Positions 18,686 to 26,344 of a DNA stretch of 64,000 nucleotides are shown here, piece after piece (the first letter of the stretch is position 1; each line of letters starts with the position of its first letter). Both the position numbers and the translations under genes were made by a program. Source of the stretch: a virus. The notes beneath the pieces were generated by a model, which worked only from the letters and a program-made list of their open reading frames with translations, ran no database searches and had not been told where the DNA came from. The stretch covers positions 44,992 to 108,991 of IMG/VR virus record IMGVR_UViG_3300027969_000060; one strand, 5' to 3'.

Positions 18686-19879
18686 TTAAGCGTTTTCAAT
18701 CTGTACACGGTTACCAGATGCGGCTGCAAATGACCACTGAGCTGTTGTGCCATTGGCCACCAACCAGGTTGATTCATTATTTGTCCACTGTGTTAACAAT
18801 GCTTTGTGCGCTGTTAGTTTAGTTACAAAATATGTGTTGCCATTGGCGTCAGTTGCTTTGATATAAGCTTCAAACGTTGCTGGAGTATCGTCGGCTACTA
18901 ATTTACAAACTGCTGTACCGTCAGTTGTTTTAACTTTGTAACGACGACCTGAAGTTTGTTTAATAATATCACCAACACGAACTGTAGCTTCAGCATCAAT
19001 TTTAGCACGGATGATAATTGCATTTTCTTGATTAGTTGCTGAACCAACGTTGCCGCTGTCAGTTGTTAGAACTGCTGTAGCAACTGCGCCAGTGCCGCCA
19101 CTGAATGTTACTTGAGCGTCTACTGGACTAGTATAACCAGAACCTTTTTCTGTTACTGTAACACTTAGTAGACCCATTGTAATATCAGCTTTAGCACCTG
19201 TACCAGTTGCTGGGCTAATTGATGTTAGTGTACCTGCGGCACCTGTGCTTGGAAATGCTGTGTATGAACCAGCCACTGTTACTGTACCAAAAGAGTAAAC
19301 ACCCCATGTTAAGTTAAACGTGGCGCCGCTGCCGTCTGCGTCAATACCTGTGCCTTGAGCGGTTGTACCGCTGACCGGATTCGCTGGAACAGCGGCGTCT
19401 CTACGACCGTTTTGAGTAACTGTAAATGTTAAAATAGCGCCAGAACCGTCAACTGAGTCAACAGTAATGATTAACGACAATGGCCAACCTGCACCTTGCA
19501 TTGTAATAGTGTTGCCAGCTTCATAATCAACACCGCCGGCAACTTTAGCTACGGTTACTGTGACAACTGACGCAACTGGAGCACGAGCTTTAGTTGTTTG
19601 TGTACCTGTGTATACTTCTAAGATATTGCCTACGTCATATCCTGTGCCGTTCGCTGTTGTGGCAAACGATAATGCTTTATATCGTGTAGTACCTGTAACT
19701 TGAACACCGCCTGGAATATCCGGTGCGGCAAGTGTAACTGTTGGCGCCGTAGTCCAACCTGATCCTGCGTTAGATACTGTGTAACTTGCTACACCTTCGC
19801 CGCCAATCTTATTGTCTGATGTGCCTGTGGTACCGATGTTGCGGTTACCAAAATATTTTTTATTCAAACTACGAGCCAT
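18686..19879 (-). CDS. Virion structural protein with GSGY-type repeats (397 aa)
   Basis: Starts MARSLNKKYFGNRNIGTT, an N-terminus I associate with structural proteins of marine T4-like phages. The body is beta-rich and carries repeated 'GSG(W/Y)...P.V' units ('NAGSGWTTAPTVTLAAP' near 37, 'EKGSGYTSPVDAQVTFSGG' near 245). Similar units occur in the 4727-aa and 1973-aa proteins. The C-terminus ('TDGTAVCKLVADD', 'TLTAHKALLTQW'-like) looks like a separate small domain. A very strong AAGGAG ribosome site and a 90-nt leader with three hairpins precede it, which suggests high late expression. A capsid-associated or tail structural role is possible; not proven. Confidence 0.7.
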   Translation of the reverse strand: MARSLNKKYFGNRNIGTTGTSDNKIGGEGVASYTVSNAGSGWTTAPTVTLAAPDIPGGVQVTGTTRYKALSFATTANGTGYDVGNILEVYTGTQTTKARAPVASVVTVTVAKVAGGVDYEAGNTITMQGAGWPLSLIITVDSVDGSGAILTFTVTQNGRRDAAVPANPVSGTTAQGTGIDADGSGATFNLTWGVYSFGTVTVAGSYTAFPSTGAAGTLTSISPATGTGAKADITMGLLSVTVTEKGSGYTSPVDAQVTFSGGTGAVATAVLTTDSGNVGSATNQENAIIIRAKIDAEATVRVGDIIKQTSGRRYKVKTTDGTAVCKLVADDTPATFEAYIKATDANGNTYFVTKLTAHKALLTQWTNNESTWLVANGTTAQWSFAAASGNRVQIENA

Positions 19880-19967
19880 TTTATTTTCTCCTTAAGAAAT
19901 CACGGCGTTCTAGGCCGTACGCGGTTGCTGTTCCGCATAAAACTTACCCTGTGTAAGTCATACAATG
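19880..19967 (-). promoter_or_regulatory. Structured 5' leader of the 397-aa gene
   Basis: Between the late promoter and the AAGGAG site the leader can form CTTAC-N5-GTAAG, GCGG-N8-CCGC and ACGGC-N7-GCCGT hairpins in a row. The three-stem layout resembles the leader at 13135-13269 without sharing sequence. Confidence 0.4.
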
Positions 19968-19975
19968 TATTTATG
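19968..19975 (-). promoter_or_regulatory. T4-type late promoter motif (CATAAATA)
   Basis: Minus-strand CATAAATA, directly abutting the TAG stop codon (19976-19978) of the oxygenase gene and driving the 397-aa gene through an 88-nt leader. Confidence 0.7.
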
Positions 19976-20443
19976 CTAGGTATCAAAGTTAAAAGCCATG
20001 CTTATTCTGTCTTCATCAGAGTTGTTAGCTAGTACCCGATGTTCTATTCCAGCTGGGGCAATTAAAAGTAAACCTTCGTACGGAGTAATAGATATTACTT
20101 TATCGTTGTGTTTAAATTCTATATTTCCGCTACTCTCAGGAATCTGTATATAAAATACACCTATACTACTTGCCCCACCATGACTGTGCCATCTGTGATG
20201 AGCATTTTTAGGACTTATATTAAACCAAACAGCGGTAGGCGTACTAGTTGCATTTGCTGTTGAACAACAATTTTTTAAAAAATTATCAATCCATTGTATT
20301 TCTTTGGTGTTTGAATATTGCTTAGATTGCCATCCTAAAATGTTACTTCTTAAACGAGGAGTACTTTTATTTTTTAATTCGTAGATGTTTTCAAGTAGTT
20401 CTTTAGGAAATACAAGGTCATATTGTTTAATTTGATCTAGCAT
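19976..20443 (-). CDS. 2-oxoglutarate/Fe(II)-dependent oxygenase (155 aa)
   Basis: The C-terminal half shows the short phage-type 2OG-Fe(II) dioxygenase pattern: an H-x-H pair (H86, H88 in 'WHSHGG'), 'SIGVFYIQIPESSGNIEF' (93-110), a distal His in 'PAGIEHRV' (H135) and an Arg (R146 in 'DRISMAFNF') placed to hold 2-oxoglutarate. Such enzymes hydroxylate or otherwise oxidise proteins, nucleobases or metabolites; the substrate here is unknown. The gene sits between the gp23 terminator and the 397-aa structural gene, so a virion protein is a possible target, but this is inference from position only. No late promoter is seen directly upstream, so expression may depend on read-through of the terminator after gp23. 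Confidence 0.8.
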   Translation of the reverse strand: MLDQIKQYDLVFPKELLENIYELKNKSTPRLRSNILGWQSKQYSNTKEIQWIDNFLKNCCSTANATSTPTAVWFNISPKNAHHRWHSHGGASSIGVFYIQIPESSGNIEFKHNDKVISITPYEGLLLIAPAGIEHRVLANNSDEDRISMAFNFDT

Positions 20444-20462
20444 ACAATATTTAACTCAAGAG

Positions 20463-20484
20463 AAAGGGCTCCGAAGAGCCCTTT
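20463..20484 (-). terminator. Hairpin terminator after gp23 (UUCG tetraloop)
   Basis: On the minus strand AAAGGGCTC-TTCG-GAGCCCTTT forms a perfect 9-bp stem with a stable UUCG loop, 22 nt past the gp23 stop codon. The following T-tract is weak (CTCTT), so termination may be partial. Confidence 0.75.
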
Positions 20485-20505
20485 AATTGCTTGGATAAGT
20501 TTAGA

Positions 20506-21675
20506 TTAACTGAACTTAACTGCGCCTGAGGTAATATCAACTTTACCTAAGTAGTCAGCCGCGTTACCTAAAGATGACGCAGTGTTTGACAACTCAACAT
20601 AACCATAACGTGTCATGAATGATACGACTGGTTCAAATGTTGATGGATCTAACACAACACCAGAACTCATTAGAGGAATGTATGGGCAATAGAACGCTGC
20701 CGCATCAGACTCTGATGAACCTTTGTAACCGATCAACACTGCTGTTGCATCGTTTGCGTATGTGTTAACATAGATCTTCATTGCTGAATTCAATGTACCA
20801 ACAAACTTAGTGTTTGTAGGTGCTTCGAATGTACCTTCTGTTGTACGAGCAAATGCGCTTGTAGTAGCAGATTGTAGAATTGTTAAAGCAAATGGACTTA
20901 CTACTGCCCAGTTACCAGCACCGCGACGTGTACGTTGTGCGATCAAGTTGCTTACGCGATTGATCTGAACAGCTAATGCGGCATGCTCATCACCAACGAA
21001 TGTTGCTGTACCAGATACTTGTGACTGGTCATAAGTTTCTGATGCTGAACCAGCTAAAGAAGCTAGGGAACCTAGAATCTCTTGGTCGATTTCAGCAGTG
21101 ATTTCTTGTGCTAAAGCAGCCATAACTTCTGCTTCGATGTCAATACCTTGTTGGGCTTGTGCATCTTGAGCAGCCTCGAATGTCCAACGTGCAGACAACT
21201 TACGAGTTTTAGCTTCAACTGTTTGCTTCAAGATTTGAATGCTCATACGCTTACCAGCCGCACCTTCTAGAGTTGCTGTGCTTGTAGCTTTTGAACCTGG
21301 ATCTTGATCGTTACCAGAATAACCAGCGGCGATCTTGAATGGGCTTAGTGCCTCTTCACCAGCTACTACGCCGTTACCGTTATCTGCATAACGTACACGT
21401 AATGTATGGATTTGACCAACTGGGCCAGTCATTGGTTGTACACCAACTAACTCGTTAGCAATAACGGTTGGCATAACGCGACGGATCACTGGAAGGATCA
21501 CGCGATTTAGTGTTGCGACGTTGCCGGCAGAAGTGGCACCAGCTGTAGGTGATTCCATCAAATACTTGCGAGTATTTTCTAGTGTAACACCCATTACTGA
21601 TTTTTTAGTGCCTTGTAAGCCTTCTAATAGGGCTTCTTTAGTTTCTGCCCAACGGCCATTAAGTAGTTCTGACAT
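20506..21675 (-). CDS. 23: Major capsid protein gp23
   Basis: HK97-fold major capsid protein of the T4 type. The 389-residue length is short compared with T4 gp23 (521). Recognised from 'TRKYLMESPTAGAT', 'NRVILPVIRRVMPTVIANELVGVQPM', 'LRVRYAD', a 'QAQQGIDIEAEVMAALAQEI' helix and 'RTRRGAGNWAVVSP', followed by the C-terminal 'FMTRYGYVEL'. An L-x-E site (LME, 39-41) fits the (I/L)xE rule for cleavage by the gp21 protease, which would remove about 41 residues during head maturation. It has a strong AAGGAG ribosome site and follows gp22 directly. No ATAAATA motif is seen right upstream, which is odd for the most abundant virion protein; transcripts may start further up. A terminator follows. Confidence 0.96.
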   Translation of the reverse strand: MSELLNGRWAETKEALLEGLQGTKKSVMGVTLENTRKYLMESPTAGATSAGNVATLNRVILPVIRRVMPTVIANELVGVQPMTGPVGQIHTLRVRYADNGNGVVAGEEALSPFKIAAGYSGNDQDPGSKATSTATLEGAAGKRMSIQILKQTVEAKTRKLSARWTFEAAQDAQAQQGIDIEAEVMAALAQEITAEIDQEILGSLASLAGSASETYDQSQVSGTATFVGDEHAALAVQINRVSNLIAQRTRRGAGNWAVVSPFALTILQSATTSAFARTTEGTFEAPTNTKFVGTLNSAMKIYVNTYANDATAVLIGYKGSSESDAAAFYCPYIPLMSSGVVLDPSTFEPVVSFMTRYGYVELSNTASSLGNAADYLGKVDITSGAVKFS

Positions 21676-21686
21676 TTAATTTCTCC

Positions 21687-22784
21687 TTAAAATTTTAGTC
21701 CAGCAAGGCGACGGATATCAACGATATTGCTATCACTCTCGCTGCTACGATTGCTGTTGGAAACTTTGTTTCCGGTAATTTCTTTAGCCTCTACTAGTGC
21801 CTGTTTCTTCTGCGGAGCTTTACCACCAGAAATAACTGATGGAAGATACTTGTCAAAACTTTCGTTTAGTCGAGTAGTTTTTACACTCTCCATTAATTCG
21901 CTCATGATTTCACGTTGCTCACTGTTAAGTGGAGCAAGCAATTCATTCATGATTTGTTTACGCTCTTGCGACTCTTTTAGTTTCGCAATTTCTGCTTGTT
22001 TACTTTCTACTAGAGACAATGCTTGCGCGGCAGCGTGGGTAGCTTCAGCGATTGCTAGCTCTTTTACGTCTATGACTTTGAGTAATTTTGCAGTTTCTGA
22101 TTTCTCAGATAGGTAACTAGTTTGATATTCTGAAGCAAAAGCTTCGAATAACTTACGACCGAAGTCGTTACGACGAGCTGCCTCAATGTCTTCTTTCAAG
22201 CTGTTTAGTTCGGAATTTAATCCTTCACTAACAACGCGATCGACTAGACCAGCGGCACGTTCAATAAACTGTTGCTTAACTTTTTTAAGCTCTTCACGTC
22301 CTTCACGGACTAGACGAACTTTAGTTTCAGCTAAGTCTTGTTTATCTTTGTAAAACTCTGTAATTTCTTGAGCAAGGGCTTCTACAACAAAATGTTCTAA
22401 TGCGCCAAACTTAGTAACCATTTCCATTTGATTTTCATGTAGCTCGGATACTTCTGATGCTAGTTGGCGAGTAACGAATTGCTTCAATACTGCGCTTTCT
22501 GTTTGCATCTTTTGAGCATACTTGACTTTCATTTTGGATAATTGTTTACGGTCATCAGCAAATTCAACAAGCTCAGCAGATAAATGATCTGTAACCATAC
22601 GGTCAACAGCTTCAATCATTGTGTTCTTGTCGTGCTCATACTTCTGAGCAAACTCTTCGCGTAATTGAACTGCGACTTCCTCACGAGCTTCGCTAATGCG
22701 ACTCTCAAAAGCCTGTTCAATGGATTCCTTGATCTCTTCAGAAATCACATTGTTTTCAAATAAACTTTTTAGTGCATCCAACAT
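21687..22784 (-). CDS. 22: Prohead core scaffolding protein gp22
   Basis: Highly charged, almost wholly helical protein of 365 residues with long stretches of Glu, Lys and Gln expected to form coiled coils, as for T4 gp22. It starts MLDALKSLFENNVISEEIKE, has repeated 'L..E' helices, and ends in a low-complexity Ser/Asn linker and 'IVDIRRLAGLKF', the usual C-terminal end of this family. It forms the prohead core around which gp23 assembles and is degraded by gp21. It lies between gp21 (13 nt upstream) and gp23 (11 nt downstream), the conserved T4 order. A strong AAGGAG ribosome site is present. Confidence 0.93.
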   Translation of the reverse strand: MLDALKSLFENNVISEEIKESIEQAFESRISEAREEVAVQLREEFAQKYEHDKNTMIEAVDRMVTDHLSAELVEFADDRKQLSKMKVKYAQKMQTESAVLKQFVTRQLASEVSELHENQMEMVTKFGALEHFVVEALAQEITEFYKDKQDLAETKVRLVREGREELKKVKQQFIERAAGLVDRVVSEGLNSELNSLKEDIEAARRNDFGRKLFEAFASEYQTSYLSEKSETAKLLKVIDVKELAIAEATHAAAQALSLVESKQAEIAKLKESQERKQIMNELLAPLNSEQREIMSELMESVKTTRLNESFDKYLPSVISGGKAPQKKQALVEAKEITGNKVSNSNRSSESDSNIVDIRRLAGLKF

Positions 22785-22797
22785 GTGATTCTCCTTA

Positions 22798-23424
22798 TTA
22801 TTGGAGTTTGCTTATTATACCTAATAAGCTCTCTTTGAGATATTTTTGTGCTTTAGGATCACCTTTGACCTCTTGCGCTATGCGTAAGGCACTTAATCCC
22901 CCTCGACTATTCATCAAGTGTTCATAAATTGGTGTAGGATATGCTCCTGGAGCACTAGGTTGAGCCACCATATCTACTGTGATGATCTCAAAATCTGATA
23001 CTTCACCGGAGCCGTCATCTTTGACGTTACCGGATCCGCGACTGCTAACTCCTAATTTCACTCCGCTTTCCAGCATTGTGCGAATCAGTTGTCCCATTGG
23101 TGTAGGTAAAATTTTAAGTTTACCGTAACCGTTAGGACCGTCCATCCACATATTTGTTATCATGTGTGATACACGGTCCAGGTTAATTTTTAAATCGTCT
23201 GGATGATCTACTTCTCCGAGAACACTATAACCATTTTGAATCTGATCGTTTAGGGTTTTGACAGCCTTGCCAATCTCATTCACAGGGTAAACACGCTGGT
23301 TAGCGTTGCGTATACCGCCCTGGATGCAAATCCCGGACATGTATAAATTTTTACCATCTTTATCATCAGATTCAACGATCATGTTTGCTTCGTTGAAGCT
23401 TAGATTCTCTCGGAGGTATTTCAT
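22798..23424 (-). CDS. 21: Prohead maturation protease gp21
   Basis: Serine protease of the T4 gp21 type that cleaves gp22, gp23 and core proteins after (I/L)xE sites inside the prohead. Diagnostic segments: 'GICIQGGIRNANQRVYP' (31-47), 'GEVDHPDD' with the likely catalytic His near residue 74, and 'GVKLGVSSRGSG' with the likely catalytic Ser near residue 127-128. 'ITVDMVAQPSAPGA' follows. The length of 208 residues matches the family. The gene lies 3 nt after the acidic core gene and ahead of gp22. The N-terminus (MKYLRENLSFNEANMIVE) contains the helical lead seen in relatives. Confidence 0.94.
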   Translation of the reverse strand: MKYLRENLSFNEANMIVESDDKDGKNLYMSGICIQGGIRNANQRVYPVNEIGKAVKTLNDQIQNGYSVLGEVDHPDDLKINLDRVSHMITNMWMDGPNGYGKLKILPTPMGQLIRTMLESGVKLGVSSRGSGNVKDDGSGEVSDFEIITVDMVAQPSAPGAYPTPIYEHLMNSRGGLSALRIAQEVKGDPKAQKYLKESLLGIISKLQ

Positions 23425-23427
23425 AGA

Positions 23428-24258
23428 TTACTTACGTGATCCAATTAGACTCTTTCTATCTGGAGCTGTGTCAGCGGAACCTTTACGTTCTGCACCGTGA
23501 CCTGGCTCTTTCTTTTTAAATGCTGTTTTACCAGCATTTGCACCTGGCTTATTAATGTTACCACCATCTTGAATAGATGTTGTTGGCTTTAATAGTCCGC
23601 CTTGTGTGCCGCCTTTCTCTGTTGAGAAACTCTTAGCAATATTAGCAGTTGTACCGCCCATATCGTTCTTACCAGCTACAGCTGAACGTGTATTAACACC
23701 ATTGTCGCCGTGCTTTGGAGGGCTAATTTTGTTAACATATTCCATCATGTTATCTAATTCATCTGCACCACCAAACTCGTCGCCGCCCATTTCTGGTTCT
23801 GCGCCAAACTCGTCACCGCCCATATCGTGCTCTTCGCCTTCTTCGCCAGCCATTAGCTGTTCAAATTCAGCTTTTAATTCGTCTAGTGCGTCTTCTAGGT
23901 CCATAACACGATCTTCCATGTCACCACCTTCTTCACCTTCTTCACCGTCTTCTTCGTCACCTAGGTCGCCGATCATGTCGTCTGTAGCATCGCCACCAAC
24001 ATCATCTTCGCCGTCGTCTTCGCTATCATCTGCGGCATCGTCGGTTCCGGTATCATCTTCTTCGTCATCCGCTGACTCTTCGTATTCGTTTTCGCCGTCT
24101 ATGGATTCTTCTTTTTCTTCGTCTTCGCTATCTAAAAGACTTTCATAAATTTCGCGGCTTTTTGCAACTACGATATTATGGAAAATCTCTTTTGCTGTTT
24201 CTTGATCTTCATTGATCAACGCCTCTAGCATGGCTTCAAATTGGGTACGATCAGTCAT
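23428..24258 (-). CDS. Acidic prohead core protein (gp67/gp68 position, 276 aa)
   Basis: The N-terminal 45 residues ('FEAMLEALINEDQETAKEIF', then 'VAKSREIYESLLDSE') match the pattern of T4 gp67-type core proteins. They are followed by about 130 residues dominated by Asp, Glu and Gly. The C-terminal third changes abruptly to Gly/Asn/Lys-rich sequence ('KISPPKHGDNGVNTRSAV', ending in 'SLIGSRK'). It is encoded between the 79-aa protein and gp21, where T4 has genes 67 and 68. A scaffold or internal head protein is the natural inference. The acidic block is extreme even for this family. The gene has a 98-nt leader with a long stem-loop. Confidence 0.8.
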   Translation of the reverse strand: MTDRTQFEAMLEALINEDQETAKEIFHNIVVAKSREIYESLLDSEDEEKEESIDGENEYEESADDEEDDTGTDDAADDSEDDGEDDVGGDATDDMIGDLGDEEDGEEGEEGGDMEDRVMDLEDALDELKAEFEQLMAGEEGEEHDMGGDEFGAEPEMGGDEFGGADELDNMMEYVNKISPPKHGDNGVNTRSAVAGKNDMGGTTANIAKSFSTEKGGTQGGLLKPTTSIQDGGNINKPGANAGKTAFKKKEPGHGAERKGSADTAPDRKSLIGSRK

Positions 24259-24287
24259 TGTTTATCTCCTGTGATTGATGGTTACAA

Positions 24288-24335
24288 GGCTGTATTATAT
24301 TTACACTTTACTTTAAAAAGTGGTATAATATAGCC
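24288..24335 (-). promoter_or_regulatory. Long stem-loop in the leader of the acidic core gene
   Basis: On the minus strand GGCT-A-TATTATA (within 24322-24335) pairs with TATAATA-C-AGCC (within 24288-24300), an 11-bp stem with one mismatch. It encloses a second hairpin, CACTTT-N7-AAAGTG. A further small hairpin (AAAACG-N3-CGTTTT) lies at 24338-24352. The structure falls between the late promoter at 24366 and the AGGAGA ribosome site. Confidence 0.5.
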
Positions 24336-24365
24336 GCAAAACGACTCGTTTTTAAAAATGCGTGT

Positions 24366-24373
24366 TATTTATG
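24366..24373 (-). promoter_or_regulatory. T4-type late promoter motif (CATAAATA) overlapping a stop codon
   Basis: Minus-strand CATAAATA. Its internal TAA (24369-24371) is the stop codon of the 79-aa gene. It would drive the acidic core gene, gp21 and probably gp22-gp23. Confidence 0.7.
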
Positions 24374-24608
24374 CCGGCGGCGCCGCTGGGGCCGCGTACA
24401 TACTATGTATAAAACCTAATTCTCTTTCTTGATCTAGTATATGAGCTTCACTGCTCTTTCTTAATTCGTTAATTTGGCGAAGTGTTAATCGTGTCTTACG
24501 AGTATCTTTGCGATGCATTGTGGTAGAGTCGCGGTCAGGCGAATAACGTAAGTCATTTGCTGTCCGTCTTGTATCAGGATCAATATAAAACAATTCGCGA
24601 AGTATCAT
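24369..24608 (-). CDS. Small conserved head-module protein (79 aa)
   Basis: A small, very charged protein (MILRELFYIDPDTRRTANDL, 'TMHRKDTRKTRLTLRQINEL', ending in an Ala/Pro tail). I recognise the type as a conserved neighbour between gp20 and gp21 in marine T4-like phages, where it occupies the place of T4 gene 67. No domain can be named. Its location, between portal and prohead core protein genes, suggests a minor prohead core or portal-associated role. It begins 9 nt after the gp20 stop and has its own late promoter inside the gp20 stop codon. Confidence 0.75.
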   Translation of the reverse strand: MILRELFYIDPDTRRTANDLRYSPDRDSTTMHRKDTRKTRLTLRQINELRKSSEAHILDQERELGFIHSMYAAPAAPPA

Positions 24609-24613
24609 ACGTG

Positions 24614-24621
24614 TATTTATG
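24614..24621 (-). promoter_or_regulatory. T4-type late promoter motif (CATAAATA) overlapping the gp20 stop
   Basis: Minus-strand CATAAATA whose TAA (24617-24619) is the gp20 stop codon. It lies only about 6 nt before the ATG of the 79-aa gene, so a transcript from it may be leaderless for that gene or serve mainly the genes downstream. Confidence 0.55.
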
Positions 24622-26341
24622 CAGTTGGTACTGTTGCAGGGGCCCCGCCAACTGGAGGTGGTGCGGCGCCTTCTGTGCCTGGAGGTAAGTCACCTTCAAT
24701 GTCTTCCGGAGCACTCATATCGCCTGCGGCTCCGAGGTCGCCTTCGATACCTGCGGCACTTAGACCTGCTGAACGTAATTCTCCGGCGGCATCAGTATAA
24801 GTAGGCTCACCTTTTCCGTTCTCTTCAGCCCACATGCGTTCGTTTTCTGCTACTTCTTCGTCATTTAGACCTAAGAAACGCTTAAGAGCAAAGCGTTTTG
24901 ACATAAACGGAACTGCTTGAATGGTGTTAAATGTGTTAATACGTTCTGCGTCAAGCGCACTTTGACGTGTTGATGCAAAGTTTAAAGGCGGATTAAACTT
25001 TAATTCAAACAAGTTTGCATCAAGATTTAAACCTTTACTGTACATAAACATCTTAAACTCTTCATCAAACATATGTGATACTAGAGCTTGCAAGCGTTCG
25101 CAGTACTTGTTAAAACGTAATTCTTGAATGTATGCTGTACCAACACGGCCGTCATTATAACTTGCTTGACTATCGTCTGCGCCTGTTGGCAGATAGCTCG
25201 ATGGTATACGTAAACCGCGGAATAATTTGTTAGTAAAGTACTTTAAGTCATCAATCTCACCTAGGTTAGTACCGCCTGGTAGTGTTTCAACTTTTGATCC
25301 ACGACCTTCAGCAGTTTGCGGAAAGAAGTAGTCTTCGTTGATGCTTAAAGGATTGTAAGCGGAGTCTATGACATTTTGTCCACCACCCGTTTGACTTGGT
25401 ATGCGGCGTTGGTGAATTTCATTTTTGACACGCTCAACGAATGCCATAGCCATGTGACTTGGCATATTGCCCACGTCAATATGAAATACTCTACGCTCTG
25501 GAGCACGTTGTATACGATAAATTAGAATCGCATCTTCTAGTAGTTCTTTTTGCTTGTAAACTTTAAAGATATTTTCTAATAAACTGTTACCGAATGGGTA
25601 GTTGTTGTCTAATCCTTCACTTAAACTTAAATGAATAACATGTTCTGCATTAATAGCATATTCAGTTTCTGTTGTTCCAAACCTACTACTGCTAGAAGGA
25701 ATGCTTGATCCCTTTTGAGCACCACCTGCACCAAACGGACTTGCGCCACCAATGCCACCACCTTGCCTAGTATTGATGTTAGGAGTTATTTGTGTAGCAA
25801 CTAAATCCATAAAGTTGGGTGCTAGATCTTTAACAACATATTGTTCAGGCTTCTTGCCTTCACTTTCGTTAACAATAACCTTAACTAATTTACTTGGATC
25901 TACATAAGTCCACTTTTGATTTTCAGGGTCGCGAATAAAAAATGCATCACCGTACTTGAACGTGTTACGCATAATACGGAAAATACGTGTGTCAAACTTT
26001 TGCAGTTTGCACCATTGTTGCATGTATTCGCCTAGAATTTTAATTTCTGAGTTAGTGGCTTTGTGGCGCCACTGTACTGTAAATGGAGTTTTGCCGTCTT
26101 TTAGTTTTTGTGTACAAAATTCAGCAAGAATATCTAGTGCCGCGTTAACTTCTGGATCAGCATCCATAGTTTCATATTGCTGATAACGTTCAATTCTATT
26201 AGGACTGCCAGAATATACATCGGGGAGATAGCTACTATAGTTAGATTTAGCTGGACCTGCTTTAGCTAAAGAGTTTGAACTAGAAAGAGGACTTAAAGAA
26301 GTGCCAGTTGGTACTGGTGTAAAGAATTTTTTCCAGCTCAT
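24617..26341 (-). CDS. 20: Portal vertex protein gp20
   Basis: Portal of the T4 type, forming the dodecameric DNA channel at one head vertex and nucleating prohead assembly. Recognised from 'YETMDADPEVNAALDILAEF', 'IFRIMRNTFKYGDAFFIRDP', 'LLEDAILIYRIQRAPERRVF' and 'DVGNMPSHMAMAFVERVKNE', followed by 'LKYFTNKLFRGLRIPSSYLP' and the 'MFDEEFKMFMYSKGL' region. The 574-residue length fits the family (T4 524). The C-terminus is an unusual Gly/Ala/Pro/Glu-rich tail of about 65 residues. It starts 3 nt after the 789-aa gene, so the two are translationally close. The order portal-core-protease-scaffold-capsid is the classic T4 head cluster. Confidence 0.96.
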   Translation of the reverse strand: MSWKKFFTPVPTGTSLSPLSSSNSLAKAGPAKSNYSSYLPDVYSGSPNRIERYQQYETMDADPEVNAALDILAEFCTQKLKDGKTPFTVQWRHKATNSEIKILGEYMQQWCKLQKFDTRIFRIMRNTFKYGDAFFIRDPENQKWTYVDPSKLVKVIVNESEGKKPEQYVVKDLAPNFMDLVATQITPNINTRQGGGIGGASPFGAGGAQKGSSIPSSSSRFGTTETEYAINAEHVIHLSLSEGLDNNYPFGNSLLENIFKVYKQKELLEDAILIYRIQRAPERRVFHIDVGNMPSHMAMAFVERVKNEIHQRRIPSQTGGGQNVIDSAYNPLSINEDYFFPQTAEGRGSKVETLPGGTNLGEIDDLKYFTNKLFRGLRIPSSYLPTGADDSQASYNDGRVGTAYIQELRFNKYCERLQALVSHMFDEEFKMFMYSKGLNLDANLFELKFNPPLNFASTRQSALDAERINTFNTIQAVPFMSKRFALKRFLGLNDEEVAENERMWAEENGKGEPTYTDAAGELRSAGLSAAGIEGDLGAAGDMSAPEDIEGDLPPGTEGAAPPPVGGAPATVPTA

Positions 26342-26344
26342 TGT

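Noticed and set aside
23500-24200. 180-aa plus-strand Ser/Pro-rich ORF opposite the acidic core gene
   Set aside because: Its Ser richness is the antisense reading of Asp/Glu codons in the acidic block.
24300-24329. Plus-strand TTTACA-N18-TATAAT that looks like a sigma70 promoter
   Set aside because: It points against all nearby genes and its bases form the arms of the long stem-loop at 24288-24335, which explains the sequence better.
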